Positions 56,247 to 64,000 of a DNA stretch of 64,000 nt are shown one piece after another. Position 1 is the first letter of the stretch. Each line of letters starts with the position of its first letter. Under the pieces are notes generated by a model, which was not told where the DNA came from, ran no database searches, and saw nothing but the letters and a program-made list of their open reading frames with translations. The position numbers and the translations under genes were made by a program. This stretch comes from Rhodococcoides corynebacterioides NBRC 14404 (GTDB taxonomy: Bacteria; Actinomycetota; Actinomycetes; Mycobacteriales; Mycobacteriaceae). The DNA lies in contig NZ_BCWV01000003.1 in assembly GCF_001894765.1 (NCBI RefSeq), positions 795,679 to 859,678 on the forward strand, given 5' to 3'.

Positions 56247-57413
56247 GTGCAGCATTTCTCCCACCTTGACGACGACGTCCGGGCACGGCTGTTCCACAGC
56301 CAGCCCGCCGACGTGCCCGCGACCGGTGACATCGTCGACCGCGCGTTGGCGCTGGGGGCCACGCTCTACGTCCCCGCGACGAGGGACGATCTCGCCGCGA
56401 CCGTCCGTCGGCGAGCGGCGACAGGAGTCCGCTCGATGGTGCTCGATCTCGAGGATGCCGTCGCCGACCACGACCTCGACGGCGCCCGTCGCCACGTGGT
56501 GCAGGCGCTGCGCGACCTGGCGGACGACCCGCCCGAGGCCGCGGTGTTCGTCCGCGTCCGCACGGTCGACGACATGCATCGGGTCTGCGACGGAATCGCC
56601 ACTGCTGCAGCGGCGCCCGCCGGCTTCGTCCTACCCAAGATTCGTCCCTCCGTCGGCGACGCGTTCCTCACCGCGGTCTCCGACCGTGCCGAGCAACTCG
56701 GCGTGCCGTTCGGGGTCATGCCGGTGGTGGAGACCCCCGAGGTGGTCCACCGCGAGACCCGCGACGAGGAACTCTCCGCTCTGCGCGAGGTCCTGAGCCG
56801 GCACCGTGACCGCGTCCTGGCCGTGCGCATCGGCGCCACCGACATGAGCGGACTGTTCGGCATCCGCCGCGACCGCGATCTCACCATCTACGACGTGCGG
56901 GTGGTCGCGGACACCATCGCCGCCATCGTCAACCACCTCGGGCGCACGGACGGAACGGGTTTCGTGGTCACCGGCCCGGTGTGGGAGTACTTCGCCGATC
57001 ACGAACGGCTCTTCCGGCCGATGCTGCGCCAGACACCCTTCGCCGAGCACGACGCCGTGCGATTCCGGACCCACCTGGTCAGCCGCGACATCGACGGACT
57101 GCTCCGGGAGGTCGCTCTGGACCGCGCGAACGGCCTGTACGGCAAGACCGTGATCCATCCGACGCACGTCGCCGCGGTCCACGCCCTGTCTGTGGTGACC
57201 CGCGAGGAGTACCGCGACGCTCTGGACGTCGCCGCCGCGGCGGGCGGCGGGGTCCGGGCGTCGGACTACCGCAACAAGATGAACGAGTCGGGGCCGCACC
57301 GCACCTGGGCCGAGCGCACGCTGCGCCGAGCGCACGTGTTCGGGGTGACCGCCGACGGCGTCTCGTTCGTCGACGTGATGCGGGCGCTCGTCGTCCCGGA
57401 GGGGGAGCGATGA
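56247..57413 (+). CDS. HpcH/HpaI aldolase-citrate lyase (CitE-like) family protein
   Basis: A 388-residue TIM-barrel lyase. The metal/CoA-type signature is SMVLDLEDAVADHD, with RVRTVDDMHR, GFVLPKIRPS and a final KTVIHPTHVAAVHAL. It is longer than typical CitE (about 290). The additional N-terminal FSHLDDDVRARLFHSQPADVP segment is usual for Ter-cluster members. It would form or break a C-C bond next to a carboxylate in the proposed metabolite route. The GTG start has GAAAGG upstream. It is coupled to the next gene (ATGA). Confidence 0.85.
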   Translation: MQHFSHLDDDVRARLFHSQPADVPATGDIVDRALALGATLYVPATRDDLAATVRRRAATGVRSMVLDLEDAVADHDLDGARRHVVQALRDLADDPPEAAVFVRVRTVDDMHRVCDGIATAAAAPAGFVLPKIRPSVGDAFLTAVSDRAEQLGVPFGVMPVVETPEVVHRETRDEELSALREVLSRHRDRVLAVRIGATDMSGLFGIRRDRDLTIYDVRVVADTIAAIVNHLGRTDGTGFVVTGPVWEYFADHERLFRPMLRQTPFAEHDAVRFRTHLVSRDIDGLLREVALDRANGLYGKTVIHPTHVAAVHALSVVTREEYRDALDVAAAAGGGVRASDYRNKMNESGPHRTWAERTLRRAHVFGVTADGVSFVDVMRALVVPEGER

Positions 57414-58672
57414 GCGCCGCTGCGACCGGAACACCCTGGGCCACGGCCGAACTGGGACTGCGCGTCGAGCACCTGGCCTCTCCGGTCGGGCTGCGGGTCG
57501 ACGAGCTGGTCGAGCCCGGCCTGCGCCGGAATCCCAAGCGGGCGCACCTGCTGGTGTCGACGGTGCTCGGCAAGCACATCCCCTGCGATCCCGCGCGGGT
57601 GATCGAGGCCGGCACCCGACTCGGCGACCTCTGCGCGGCTGCCCTCGCCGACTCACCGGGGCCCGTCACGGTCTTCGGATTCGCCGAGACGGCAACCGGT
57701 CTCGGCCACTGCGTCGCGACGGCGCTCGACGCGTCCGGTTACCTGCACTCCACCCGCCGATCCGTCCCCGGCTTCCCGGTGGTGGGCGGATTCGAGGAGG
57801 GCCACTCGCACGCGACCGACCATGCCCTCGTCCCCTCCGACCCCGCCGTCGATCTGCCGCCCGGTCGGCCGCTGGTGCTCGTCGACGACGAGATCTCCAC
57901 CGGGGCGACCGCACTCGACGCCATTCGAGCGCTGCAGGCACTCGCGCCGCGCGACCGCTACGTCGTGGCCTCCCTGGTGGACATGCGGTCGGAGGTCGAC
58001 CGCGACCGGATGGACTCCGCCGCTGCGGAACTCGGGGTGCGCATCGACTCCGTCGCGCTGGCGACGGGGCGGGTCACCACGCCCGACGGGCTGACGGACG
58101 CGGTGGCCGAGCTCCCGGCCACGCCCGTGCCCGCACCCGCCGATCGGCGGGGAACCGTGACGAGGGTCGAGTTGCCCTGGCCGGACGGCGTGCCCGACGG
58201 CGGCCGCCACGGTTTCCGGGAAAGCGAGCGACCCGCGTTCGACCGGGCGATCGACGACGCGGCGAGCACGCTGCGGCCGGTGGTGGGGGACGGCCCCGTC
58301 GTCGTGATCGGCCACGAGGAACTGATGTACCTGCCTTTGCGCCTGGCGGATTCGCTCGCGCGCAGCGGTGTTCCGGCTCTGTTCCAGACCACGTCGCGTT
58401 CGCCGGCCTACGTGCTGGACGCGCCGGGTTATCCCCTGCGCCGGGGCTGGTCGTTCCGTCCCCCGGAAGGGGGCGACGGGCGTCGCTACCTCTACAACGC
58501 CGCGGCGCAGGGTGAGGCGACGATCGTGCTGGTCGTCGACCCGCCCGCCGACACCACCGATCTCACCGCGCCGGACGGCGTCGTCGACGCGCTGACCGCG
58601 TCGGGCCTCGACGTGGTCGTCGCCGTCGTCCCGGCCGACCCGGCGCACCTCACCGCGGGACGTCGCCGATGA
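57410..58672 (+). CDS. Phosphoribosyltransferase with TRSP domain (Ter cluster)
   Basis: A 420-residue protein. The N-terminal PRTase-like domain (PRTase_2) has the PRPP loop VDDEISTGAT at 158-167 and a FGFAETATGLGH segment at 90-100. The C-terminal TRSP domain carries QTTSRSPAYVLDAPGYP around residue 325. In Ter systems this pair is proposed to attach a base-like group to phosphoribose. The ATG overlaps the lyase stop, and the end overlaps the StiP-like gene (ATGA), so all are co-translated. Confidence 0.88.
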   Translation: MSAAATGTPWATAELGLRVEHLASPVGLRVDELVEPGLRRNPKRAHLLVSTVLGKHIPCDPARVIEAGTRLGDLCAAALADSPGPVTVFGFAETATGLGHCVATALDASGYLHSTRRSVPGFPVVGGFEEGHSHATDHALVPSDPAVDLPPGRPLVLVDDEISTGATALDAIRALQALAPRDRYVVASLVDMRSEVDRDRMDSAAAELGVRIDSVALATGRVTTPDGLTDAVAELPATPVPAPADRRGTVTRVELPWPDGVPDGGRHGFRESERPAFDRAIDDAASTLRPVVGDGPVVVIGHEELMYLPLRLADSLARSGVPALFQTTSRSPAYVLDAPGYPLRRGWSFRPPEGGDGRRYLYNAAAQGEATIVLVVDPPADTTDLTAPDGVVDALTASGLDVVVAVVPADPAHLTAGRRR

Positions 58673-59778
58673 CCACACCGCTGCACGGGCCGACCTTCTC
58701 GTCCTACGCGCCCGACGAGGTGTCCTGGTTGCTCCAGGATCTGTCCGATGCCGAGCTGGAGGCGCCGACGGCGGAGCGTGAACGTCGAATCCAATCCGGC
58801 ACCGCGCATTACGCCGAGTCTCTGCCGGTCGAGTACCAGCCCGACGAGCAGTACCGCGCGCTGTTCGACGCGGTCCTCGCCGACACCGCTCCCCGCCTGG
58901 CAACGGCCGTCGGCGTCGTCACCGAGCTGATTCGCGCCGAACGCGGCCCGCACCCGGTCCTGGCCTCGCTCGCGCGCGCCGGGACCCCGATCGGCATCCT
59001 GATCCGCCGCTGGGCTCGACACGTGCACGCCGAGACCTGGCCGCACTACACCGTCTCGATCGTCCGCGATCGCGGAATCGACAGCGCCGCACTGGACTAC
59101 CTGACTCGCCACCACGATCCGTCGTCGGTCGTCTTCGTCGACGGGTGGACGGGCAAGGGCGCGATCGCCCGCGAACTCACCGCCGCCCTGGATGCGCACG
59201 CCGCCGCGGGCGGGGCCCGGTTCGACGACCGGCTCGCCGTCCTGGCCGACCCCGGTCACTGCGTGACGACGTACGGCACCCGGGACGACTTCCTCATCGC
59301 GTCCGCGTGCCTCAACTCCACGGTGTCGGGCCTGGTCTCCCGCACCGTGTTGAACGACGCACTGATCGCACCCGGCGAATTCCACGGCGCCAAGTTCTAC
59401 GCCGAGCTCGCCGAAGTGGACGTCTCGAACCGACTGTTGGACACCGTGTCCGACCGTTTCGACGCGGTGCGTGATGCCGTGGAGGACGGGGTACGACAGG
59501 TGCAGGCAGGCGACCGGACACCGACGTGGTCCGGATGGCACTCGGTCGAGCAGGTCCGGGAGCGGTACGGGATCGCGAGCGTCAACTTCGTCAAACCCGG
59601 GGTCGGTGAGACCACCCGGGTGCTGCTCCGCCGGGTGCCGTGGCGGGTGCTCGTCCGGGATGCCGAGGCCCCCGAACACCGACACATCCGCCTGCTCGCC
59701 GACGCTCGGGGCGTCCCGGTGGATGTGGTGCCCGACCTCGCCTACTCCTGCGTGGGCCTGATCAAGGAGCTGGAGTGA
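58669..59778 (+). CDS. StiP-like PRTase/cysteine-protease family protein with PELOTA domain
   Basis: A 369-residue protein. It contains TPIGILIRRWARH, a PRPP-loop-like VDGWTGKG at 157-164 and the conserved cysteine region SACLNSTVSGLVSRTVL. The last 60 residues (HIRLLADARGVPVDVVPDLAYSCVGLIKEL, in short LADARGVPVDVV) match the PELOTA RNA-binding-like fold. Databases label the family cysteine protease StiP, but the first domain looks like a PRTase. ATGA and GTGA overlaps bind it to its neighbours. Confidence 0.85.
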   Translation: MTTPLHGPTFSSYAPDEVSWLLQDLSDAELEAPTAERERRIQSGTAHYAESLPVEYQPDEQYRALFDAVLADTAPRLATAVGVVTELIRAERGPHPVLASLARAGTPIGILIRRWARHVHAETWPHYTVSIVRDRGIDSAALDYLTRHHDPSSVVFVDGWTGKGAIARELTAALDAHAAAGGARFDDRLAVLADPGHCVTTYGTRDDFLIASACLNSTVSGLVSRTVLNDALIAPGEFHGAKFYAELAEVDVSNRLLDTVSDRFDAVRDAVEDGVRQVQAGDRTPTWSGWHSVEQVRERYGIASVNFVKPGVGETTRVLLRRVPWRVLVRDAEAPEHRHIRLLADARGVPVDVVPDLAYSCVGLIKELE

Positions 59779-60608
59779 CAGCCCTCGTCGCCACCGATCT
59801 GGACCGCACCCTGATCTACAGTGCGGGCGCGTTGGCCGAGGGGACCGCCCCCGCGTCCCCGACGGTCTGCGTCGAGCATCTCCAGGGAGAACCGCTGTCG
59901 CACATGACCGTCCGGGCCACCGAGCTGCTCCGGTCACTGGCACGGATGGCCGTCGTCCTCCCCACCACGACGCGCACCGTCGACCAGTTCCGGCGGATCG
60001 ACCTGCCCGGCGCGCCGTGGCGGTACGCCGTCACCAGCAACGGCGGCACGATCCTGGCGGACGGCGAACCCGACCACGCCTGGCGCAGCGGCGTCGACCG
60101 GGCGGTCCGGGACTCGGCGGCCTCCCTCACCGACCTCGGCGCCGAGCTGGACCGACTCGGCACACCCGACTGGATCCTCAAGCGGCGCACCGCGGACGAC
60201 CTGTTCTGCTACCTGGTGGTGGATCTCGCCGCCATGCCGTCGACGTTCGTCCAGGACTGGGGTCACTGGTGCGCCGAGCGCGGCTGGAACGTCTCGCAGC
60301 AGGGACGGAAGGTCTACGCGATGCCCGACGCGGTATGCAAGTCGCGGGCCGTGGCCGAGGTGCGTGCACGCCTGATCGCCGACGGCACACTGCCCGACAC
60401 CGCCCCGATCCTCGCCGCGGGCGACGGTGCGCTCGACGCGGAGATGCTGCGCGCTGCGGACGCCGCGATCCGGCCCCGCCACGGCGAACTCCACGCGCTG
60501 GGTTGGGAGTGTCCTGGCCTCACCGTCACCACCGCGTCGGGAGGCGGCGCGGCCGAGGAGATCCTGCAGTGGTTCACGAACCGGATTCCGACGGGTGCCG
60601 CCACGTAG
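59775..60608 (+). CDS. HAD-superfamily hydrolase (Ter cluster phosphatase)
   Basis: A 277-residue haloacid-dehalogenase-fold phosphatase. The nucleophile motif is ATDLDRTLIY with Asp8 and Asp10. Motif II is VLPTTTRT, the Lys is in VYAMPDAVCKSRAV, and motif IV is AAGDGALDAEML. The cap domain (type IIB) is between. It would remove phosphate from an intermediate of the proposed metabolite. The GTG start overlaps the preceding stop. A new promoter begins at its stop codon. Confidence 0.87.
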   Translation: MTALVATDLDRTLIYSAGALAEGTAPASPTVCVEHLQGEPLSHMTVRATELLRSLARMAVVLPTTTRTVDQFRRIDLPGAPWRYAVTSNGGTILADGEPDHAWRSGVDRAVRDSAASLTDLGAELDRLGTPDWILKRRTADDLFCYLVVDLAAMPSTFVQDWGHWCAERGWNVSQQGRKVYAMPDAVCKSRAVAEVRARLIADGTLPDTAPILAAGDGALDAEMLRAADAAIRPRHGELHALGWECPGLTVTTASGGGAAEEILQWFTNRIPTGAAT

Positions 60609-60611
60609 GCT
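60606..60611 (+). promoter_or_regulatory. -10-like element ahead of the two-domain TerD gene
   Basis: TAGGCT overlaps the HAD stop codon and would start transcription near 60618. This leaves a short leader that includes the AGGAG ribosome site of the next gene. Confidence 0.4.
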
Positions 60612-60644
60612 GGAGCACCACCACCGTCACGAGGTAGGAGCACC

Positions 60645-61838
60645 GTGTCCACACCGCTGACCAAGGGCCAGAACGCGCCGCTGAACACGCCCGTCGTGCG
60701 CGTCGGACTGCAGCTGTCCGCACCGGCCGACATCTCCGCCCTGCTCGTCACCGACGCCGGAACCGTGCGCAGCGACGCCGATTTCGTCTTCTTCAACCAG
60801 CTCACCGGGCCGGGCGTGCGGCTCGACGGCCAGCAGGTCGTCGTCACCACCGCCGACGTTCCCGCCGACGTGGCGCAGATTCGCGTCGTCGTCACGCTCG
60901 ACGACGCCGCGGCCACCTTCGGCCGGTTCGACGCGCCCACCGCCGTCGTCCTGGACGGGTCGGGGACGCAGCTCTTCGCCTACCGCATCGACGGGCTGTC
61001 GTCGGAATCCATCGTCATCGCCCTCGAGCTCTACCGCCGCGGCGACGGGTGGAAGGTCCGCGCCGTCGGCCAGGGCTACGCCGGAGGTTTCGCGGCCCTG
61101 GTGCGCGACCACGGGGTCAGTGTGGACGACGCACCCGCACCGACCCCGCCCGCTGCGCCCACGCCGACGCCACCGCCTGCTCCCACCGCCCCACCTGCGC
61201 CCACCTCCCCGCCTGCGCCTGCTCCCACCACCACACCCGAGATCAGTCTGACCAAGGCACGCCCGGTCAGCCTCTCCAAGGGCCAGAAGGTGACGCTGAA
61301 GAAGGACGGCGGCGTCGCCCTCACCACGATCCGCATGGGCCTCGGGTGGGATCCGGTGAAGAAGGCGGGCGGATTCTTCGGTGGCCGCACCGCCAACATC
61401 GACCTCGACGCCTCCGCGCTGATGTTCGCCGGGACCCGCCACGCCGACGTCGTCTACTTCGGACAGCTGCGGTCGAAGGACGGCTCGATCGTGCACGCGG
61501 GCGACAACCTGACCGGCGACGGCGACGGTGACGACGAGGTGATCACCGTCGACCTGACCCGCGTCCCCGCGCAGGTGACGTCCGTCGTCTTCATCGTGAC
61601 GTCGTACCGGGGGCAGACGTTCGAGCAGGTGGCCAACGCCTTCACGCGACTGGTCGACGCCCCCGTCGGGACCGAACTGGCGCGCTTCACCCTGCAGGGC
61701 GGCATGCCGTTCACCGGCCTCGTGATGGCCAAGGTCTACCGGGCGGACGGGACCTGGAAGCTGCAGGCCATCGGCGACGGAATCCAGGCGAAGCACGCCG
61801 GGGAAGCACTGCCGCAACTGGCGCCGTATCTCCAGTAG
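60645..61838 (+). CDS. Two-domain TerD protein (TerA-like)
   Basis: A 397-residue protein. The N-terminal TerD-like domain (1-140) ends with RAVGQGYAGGFAALVRDHGVSV but lacks the calcium motifs. A Pro/Ala/Thr linker of about 40 residues (APTPPAAPTPTPPPAP) follows. The C-terminal TerD domain (190-397) keeps the calcium motifs NIDLDASALMF and HAGDNLTGDGDGDDE. The degenerate first half may bind a partner. GTG start with AGGAG 4 nt upstream. Confidence 0.88.
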   Translation: MSTPLTKGQNAPLNTPVVRVGLQLSAPADISALLVTDAGTVRSDADFVFFNQLTGPGVRLDGQQVVVTTADVPADVAQIRVVVTLDDAAATFGRFDAPTAVVLDGSGTQLFAYRIDGLSSESIVIALELYRRGDGWKVRAVGQGYAGGFAALVRDHGVSVDDAPAPTPPAAPTPTPPPAPTAPPAPTSPPAPAPTTTPEISLTKARPVSLSKGQKVTLKKDGGVALTTIRMGLGWDPVKKAGGFFGGRTANIDLDASALMFAGTRHADVVYFGQLRSKDGSIVHAGDNLTGDGDGDDEVITVDLTRVPAQVTSVVFIVTSYRGQTFEQVANAFTRLVDAPVGTELARFTLQGGMPFTGLVMAKVYRADGTWKLQAIGDGIQAKHAGEALPQLAPYLQ

Positions 61839-61855
61839 CTCCCCGGTTCCGATCG

Positions 61856-61877
61856 GGCTCCCCCGATCGGGGGAGCC
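61856..61877. terminator. Perfect 22-bp GC palindrome after the Ter operon
   Basis: A fully self-complementary 22-bp sequence (core CCCCGATCGGGG) 18 bp after the two-domain TerD stop. It would fold as an 11-bp cruciform or a hairpin with a tight loop and is suited to termination before the universal stress gene. Confidence 0.65.
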
Positions 61878-61916
61878 GCCCCGCAATCGGGGTGCCGCCC
61901 GTTCGCGCTGCAGTCG

Positions 61917-61922
61917 TAGGGT
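61917..61922 (+). promoter_or_regulatory. -10 element of a leaderless promoter (universal stress gene)
   Basis: TAGGGT ends 6 nt before the GTG at 61929. Confidence 0.5.
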
Positions 61923-61928
61923 GGACCC

Positions 61929-62378
61929 GTGACGGGGTTCGAGTACGGCGTGGACGGGCCGAAACTGATCGTGGTCGGTCTGGACGGCTCCGACTCCTCC
62001 TGGCGCGCAGCCGCGTACGCCGCCGGATCCGCTCGCCGACAGCGCTCGAAGCTCGTGCTGGTCTACGTCCAGACGCTCGGCGCCGGCGCGTTCGCTCAGG
62101 CGTCGGGGGTGCTCTACGACTCCGGCACTCAGGCTGCGGACGACCTGCTGGGCGAGATCAAGGCCCACGTGCTCCGGTTCGGCGAACAGGAACACGTCAC
62201 CTGGGAATTCCGCACGTTCCGCGGCGACCCCGCCACCGGGTTGGCCGCCGTGGCCGACGAACTGCGCGCCGACGCCATCGTGGTGGGTACCAGCGAACGC
62301 GCCGGCCACCGCATCTTCGGGTCGGTGGCCGTGCGACTGGTCAAACTGGGACGGTGGCCCGTGACGGTGGTGCCGTGA
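61929..62378 (+). CDS. Universal stress protein (UspA family)
   Basis: A 149-residue single-domain Usp. It opens KLIVVGLDGSDSSWRAAAYA, seen as IVVGLDGSDSSWRAA, and ends with VVGTSERAGHRIFGSVAVRLVK and WPVTVV. The G-2x-G-9x-G(S/T) ATP loop is imperfect (GTSERAGHRIFGS), so nucleotide binding is uncertain. It is leaderless. It shares stress-response context with the Ter cluster. Its 3' end overlaps the convergent GT87 gene by 38 nt. Confidence 0.88.
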   Translation: MTGFEYGVDGPKLIVVGLDGSDSSWRAAAYAAGSARRQRSKLVLVYVQTLGAGAFAQASGVLYDSGTQAADDLLGEIKAHVLRFGEQEHVTWEFRTFRGDPATGLAAVADELRADAIVVGTSERAGHRIFGSVAVRLVKLGRWPVTVVP

Positions 62379-64000
62379 CGCCGCGCGGCCGCAGCCACCC
62401 GGGAACTCGATCCGGGTAGGCGTCCGGCGCCTCGTCGAACACGCCACCGGCGGGGTCGTCGTCACCGCTGCGGCGCACCAGGTCCTCCGCGGGGCGATAG
62501 ATCTGCCACACGATCATCGCGCACAGTCCGATCACGGCGAGATCGCGCAGCAGGACCGTCGCGGTGAAGTACTGCTCGGGCAGACCCTTGTTGCTCACCC
62601 CGAGGTAGTACATCATGCGCGGCACCCACACCAGAGCGTCGATCGTCATCCACGCCAACAGAATTCGTCGATGCGGCAGCGCGAGCACCGCCAACGGCAC
62701 CAGCCACAGCGAATACTGCGGACTCCACACCTTGTTGGTGAGCAGGAACCCGGCGACCACGAGGAAACACAACGACGCCACCCGCGGACGCCGCGGCGCG
62801 GTCATCCCCACGTAGGCCACCGCGAGACACACGGCCAGGAACAGCAGGGCCGTCACCGCATTGAGGATCACCGGCTTCTCACCCGGGCCGAGCGGGCCGT
62901 CCGGTCCCGGCCACCCGGTGAACGACGAGATCACGTTGTAGATCGAATCCGGATCGGCGCCGCGGTCGGAGTTCAGCCGGAAGAACTCGGCCCAGCCCCG
63001 CGGAAACAGCAGCGCCACCGGCAGATTCACCGCGAACCACGTGGCGGCGGCAGCCGCGGTGGCCCGAGCCCAGTACGCGAGCGTCCCGGTGCGCAGGCAA
63101 AGCACCAGCAACGGGCCGAGCAGGAACAGCGGGTACAACTTCGTCGCACCGCCCAACCCCAGCAACACCCCCGCCAGGACCGGTCGACGACGCGCCCACG
63201 CCAGCAGACCGCCCGAGGCGAACGCCGTGGCGAGAGCATCGAAATTGGTGAAGACGTGGACGGCCACCAACGGTGACGCCGCGGCCAGCGCGGCATCCCA
63301 CACGCGTCGACCCGCCAGCATCGTCGTCGCCCAGATCGTGACGATCCACGCCAGCGCCGCACCGAACGCCACCACGTTGAAGTACAACGCGACCGTCAGC
63401 GCCTGCGGCAGCCACGGCGCCGCGGCCCACGCGTGCGCCACCTGCATCGACACGTACTGGTACATCCCGGCGACCACCGGATACTCCATGTAGCGGGTGA
63501 TCGTGGTCCCGGCCGGACCCGTCTCCTCCCACGACTTCTTGTAGGGCAGGGCCCCCTCGTTCAACCGCTCCGCGCCGTACAGCGGAACGATGTCCGAGTA
63601 ACACATCGCGGTGTACTGGCGGCTGCCATTCCAATCCAGGCCGAGCTGACCGTCCGGACCGTTGGGCGCCTGCTGGATGCACGCGGCCTTGCCGAACCAC
63701 CCGAGCGCCAGGAACACCACCGTGAACGCGAAGATCACCCGCAACGGCGTGATCCGACGCTGACGGCCGATCATCGCGTGCCGTCCGACCGGCCCTCCGA
63801 CGACCGACGACAACTCCGACACCATCGGATCGGTCCGGCTCGGCAGATCCCGCCACCGAGCCGAACGGCGGTCCTTCGCCAACGTGCCCGCACTCGCGAG
63901 CAGCGCCTGCTCGGCGTCCCGACCGGCCTCCGGCCTGCCCGGTACCTCTCGACCGGCCTCCGGCCTGCCCGGTACCTCTCGACCGGCCTCCGGCCTGCCC
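62341..64000 (-). CDS. GT87-family membrane glycosyltransferase, Rv0051 type (5' end outside window)
   Basis: A large membrane protein of the GT-C fold. It has LGWFGKAACIQ, a loop with YTAMCYSDIVPLYGAERLNEGALPY (short form AMCYSDIVPLYGAE), YMEYPVVAGMYQY, GLGGATKLYPLFLLGPLL and NKVWSPQYSLWLVPLAVLAL. This fits polyprenyl-phosphate-sugar-dependent glycosyltransferases, with the best resemblance to M. tuberculosis Rv0051. A TTG at 63882 could start it, but the frame stays open to the window edge through a tandem repeat of GRPEAGREVP, so the start is probably outside. In mycobacteria this gene lies just upstream of rpsF on the same strand. Confidence 0.82.
   Translation of the reverse strand, partial: GRPEAGREVPGRPEAGREVPGRPEAGRDAEQALLASAGTLAKDRRSARWRDLPSRTDPMVSELSSVVGGPVGRHAMIGRQRRITPLRVIFAFTVVFLALGWFGKAACIQQAPNGPDGQLGLDWNGSRQYTAMCYSDIVPLYGAERLNEGALPYKKSWEETGPAGTTITRYMEYPVVAGMYQYVSMQVAHAWAAAPWLPQALTVALYFNVVAFGAALAWIVTIWATTMLAGRRVWDAALAAASPLVAVHVFTNFDALATAFASGGLLAWARRRPVLAGVLLGLGGATKLYPLFLLGPLLVLCLRTGTLAYWARATAAAAATWFAVNLPVALLFPRGWAEFFRLNSDRGADPDSIYNVISSFTGWPGPDGPLGPGEKPVILNAVTALLFLAVCLAVAYVGMTAPRRPRVASLCFLVVAGFLLTNKVWSPQYSLWLVPLAVLALPHRRILLAWMTIDALVWVPRMMYYLGVSNKGLPEQYFTATVLLRDLAVIGLCAMIVWQIYRPAEDLVRRSGDDDPAGGVFDEAPDAYPDRVPGWLRPRGVTAPPSRATVPV
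63921..64000. repeat. 30-bp tandem repeat at the window edge
   Basis: Two identical 30-bp units (63921-63950 and 63951-63980) plus 20 bp of a third that runs out of the window. On the minus strand the unit is in frame with the glycosyltransferase and encodes GRPEAGREVP, a polar ten-residue repeat. Confidence 0.9.

Noticed and set aside
1..64000. CRISPR array, tRNA or rRNA genes, insertion sequences, prophage
   Set aside because: No regularly spaced direct repeats with spacers, no tRNA or rRNA sequence that I could recognise, and no transposase, integrase or phage structural gene was seen.

Overview
The window is high-GC DNA from a mycolate-type actinobacterium, most likely Rhodococcus or a close relative (inferred). 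The reasons are an lsr2 gene, many leaderless promoters, a 14-gene nuo operon preceded by an Rv3143-type receiver gene, and a rpsF-ssb-rpsR-rplI-dnaB block in the same order as in Mycobacterium tuberculosis. Genes are tightly packed. GTG starts and 4-nt ATGA/GTGA overlaps are common. I saw no rRNA, tRNA, insertion sequence, prophage or CRISPR array.

Layout. 0-3.2 kb: a FadR-type GntR regulator cut by the window edge, then a copper chaperone and Cu(I)-exporting P1B ATPase behind a CsoR-like operator. 3.2-13.0 kb: mixed single genes (SigG-like ECF sigma factor, luciferase-like oxidoreductase, Lsr2, amino-acid permease, acyl-CoA ligase, type III polyketide synthase divergent from a Cds1-like PLP enzyme, small proteins, acetyltransferase, DUF5996, receiver protein). 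13.2-28.5 kb: nuoA-nuoN, all collinear and mostly translationally coupled, encoding proton-pumping NADH dehydrogenase (complex I), with a CRP-like site in front. 28.5-34 kb: 2-oxoadipate dioxygenase/decarboxylase, DJ-1-like protein, an unknown protein, a YczE-type membrane protein, a GGDEF enzyme and a YjbR protein. 33.8-41.4 kb: a minus-strand catabolic operon (GntR, CaiB-type CoA transferase, hydantoinase/oxoprolinase A and B, cysteine hydrolase) divergent from an HMG-CoA lyase gene.

42-46.8 kb: the replication/ribosome block on the minus strand. DnaB is split at its P-loop by a 417-residue intein that carries a Trp/Cys/Thr triad, starts with Ala and has a cysteine-rich zinc-ribbon-like insertion. 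46.9-62.3 kb: an accessory stretch between rpsF and a GT87 glycosyltransferase of the Rv0051 type. In M. tuberculosis these two genes are almost adjacent. The stretch holds a second GT87 gene, an acetyltransferase, a membrane-spanning HTH-nSTAND-WD40 protein divergent from an 83-residue LuxR-type HTH protein, and a tellurium-resistance-type (Ter) stress cluster: TerC-like and TerD genes on the minus strand and, divergently, a helical protein, a CitE-like lyase, a PRTase-TRSP protein, a StiP/PELOTA protein, a HAD phosphatase, a two-domain TerD protein and a universal stress protein.

The Ter/nSTAND stretch is the best candidate for an under-described system. The enzymes have the content of the Ter-associated biosynthetic module proposed from comparative genomics to make a nucleoside-like metabolite, but no ATP-grasp gene is visible here. 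The second most interesting element is the DnaB intein.
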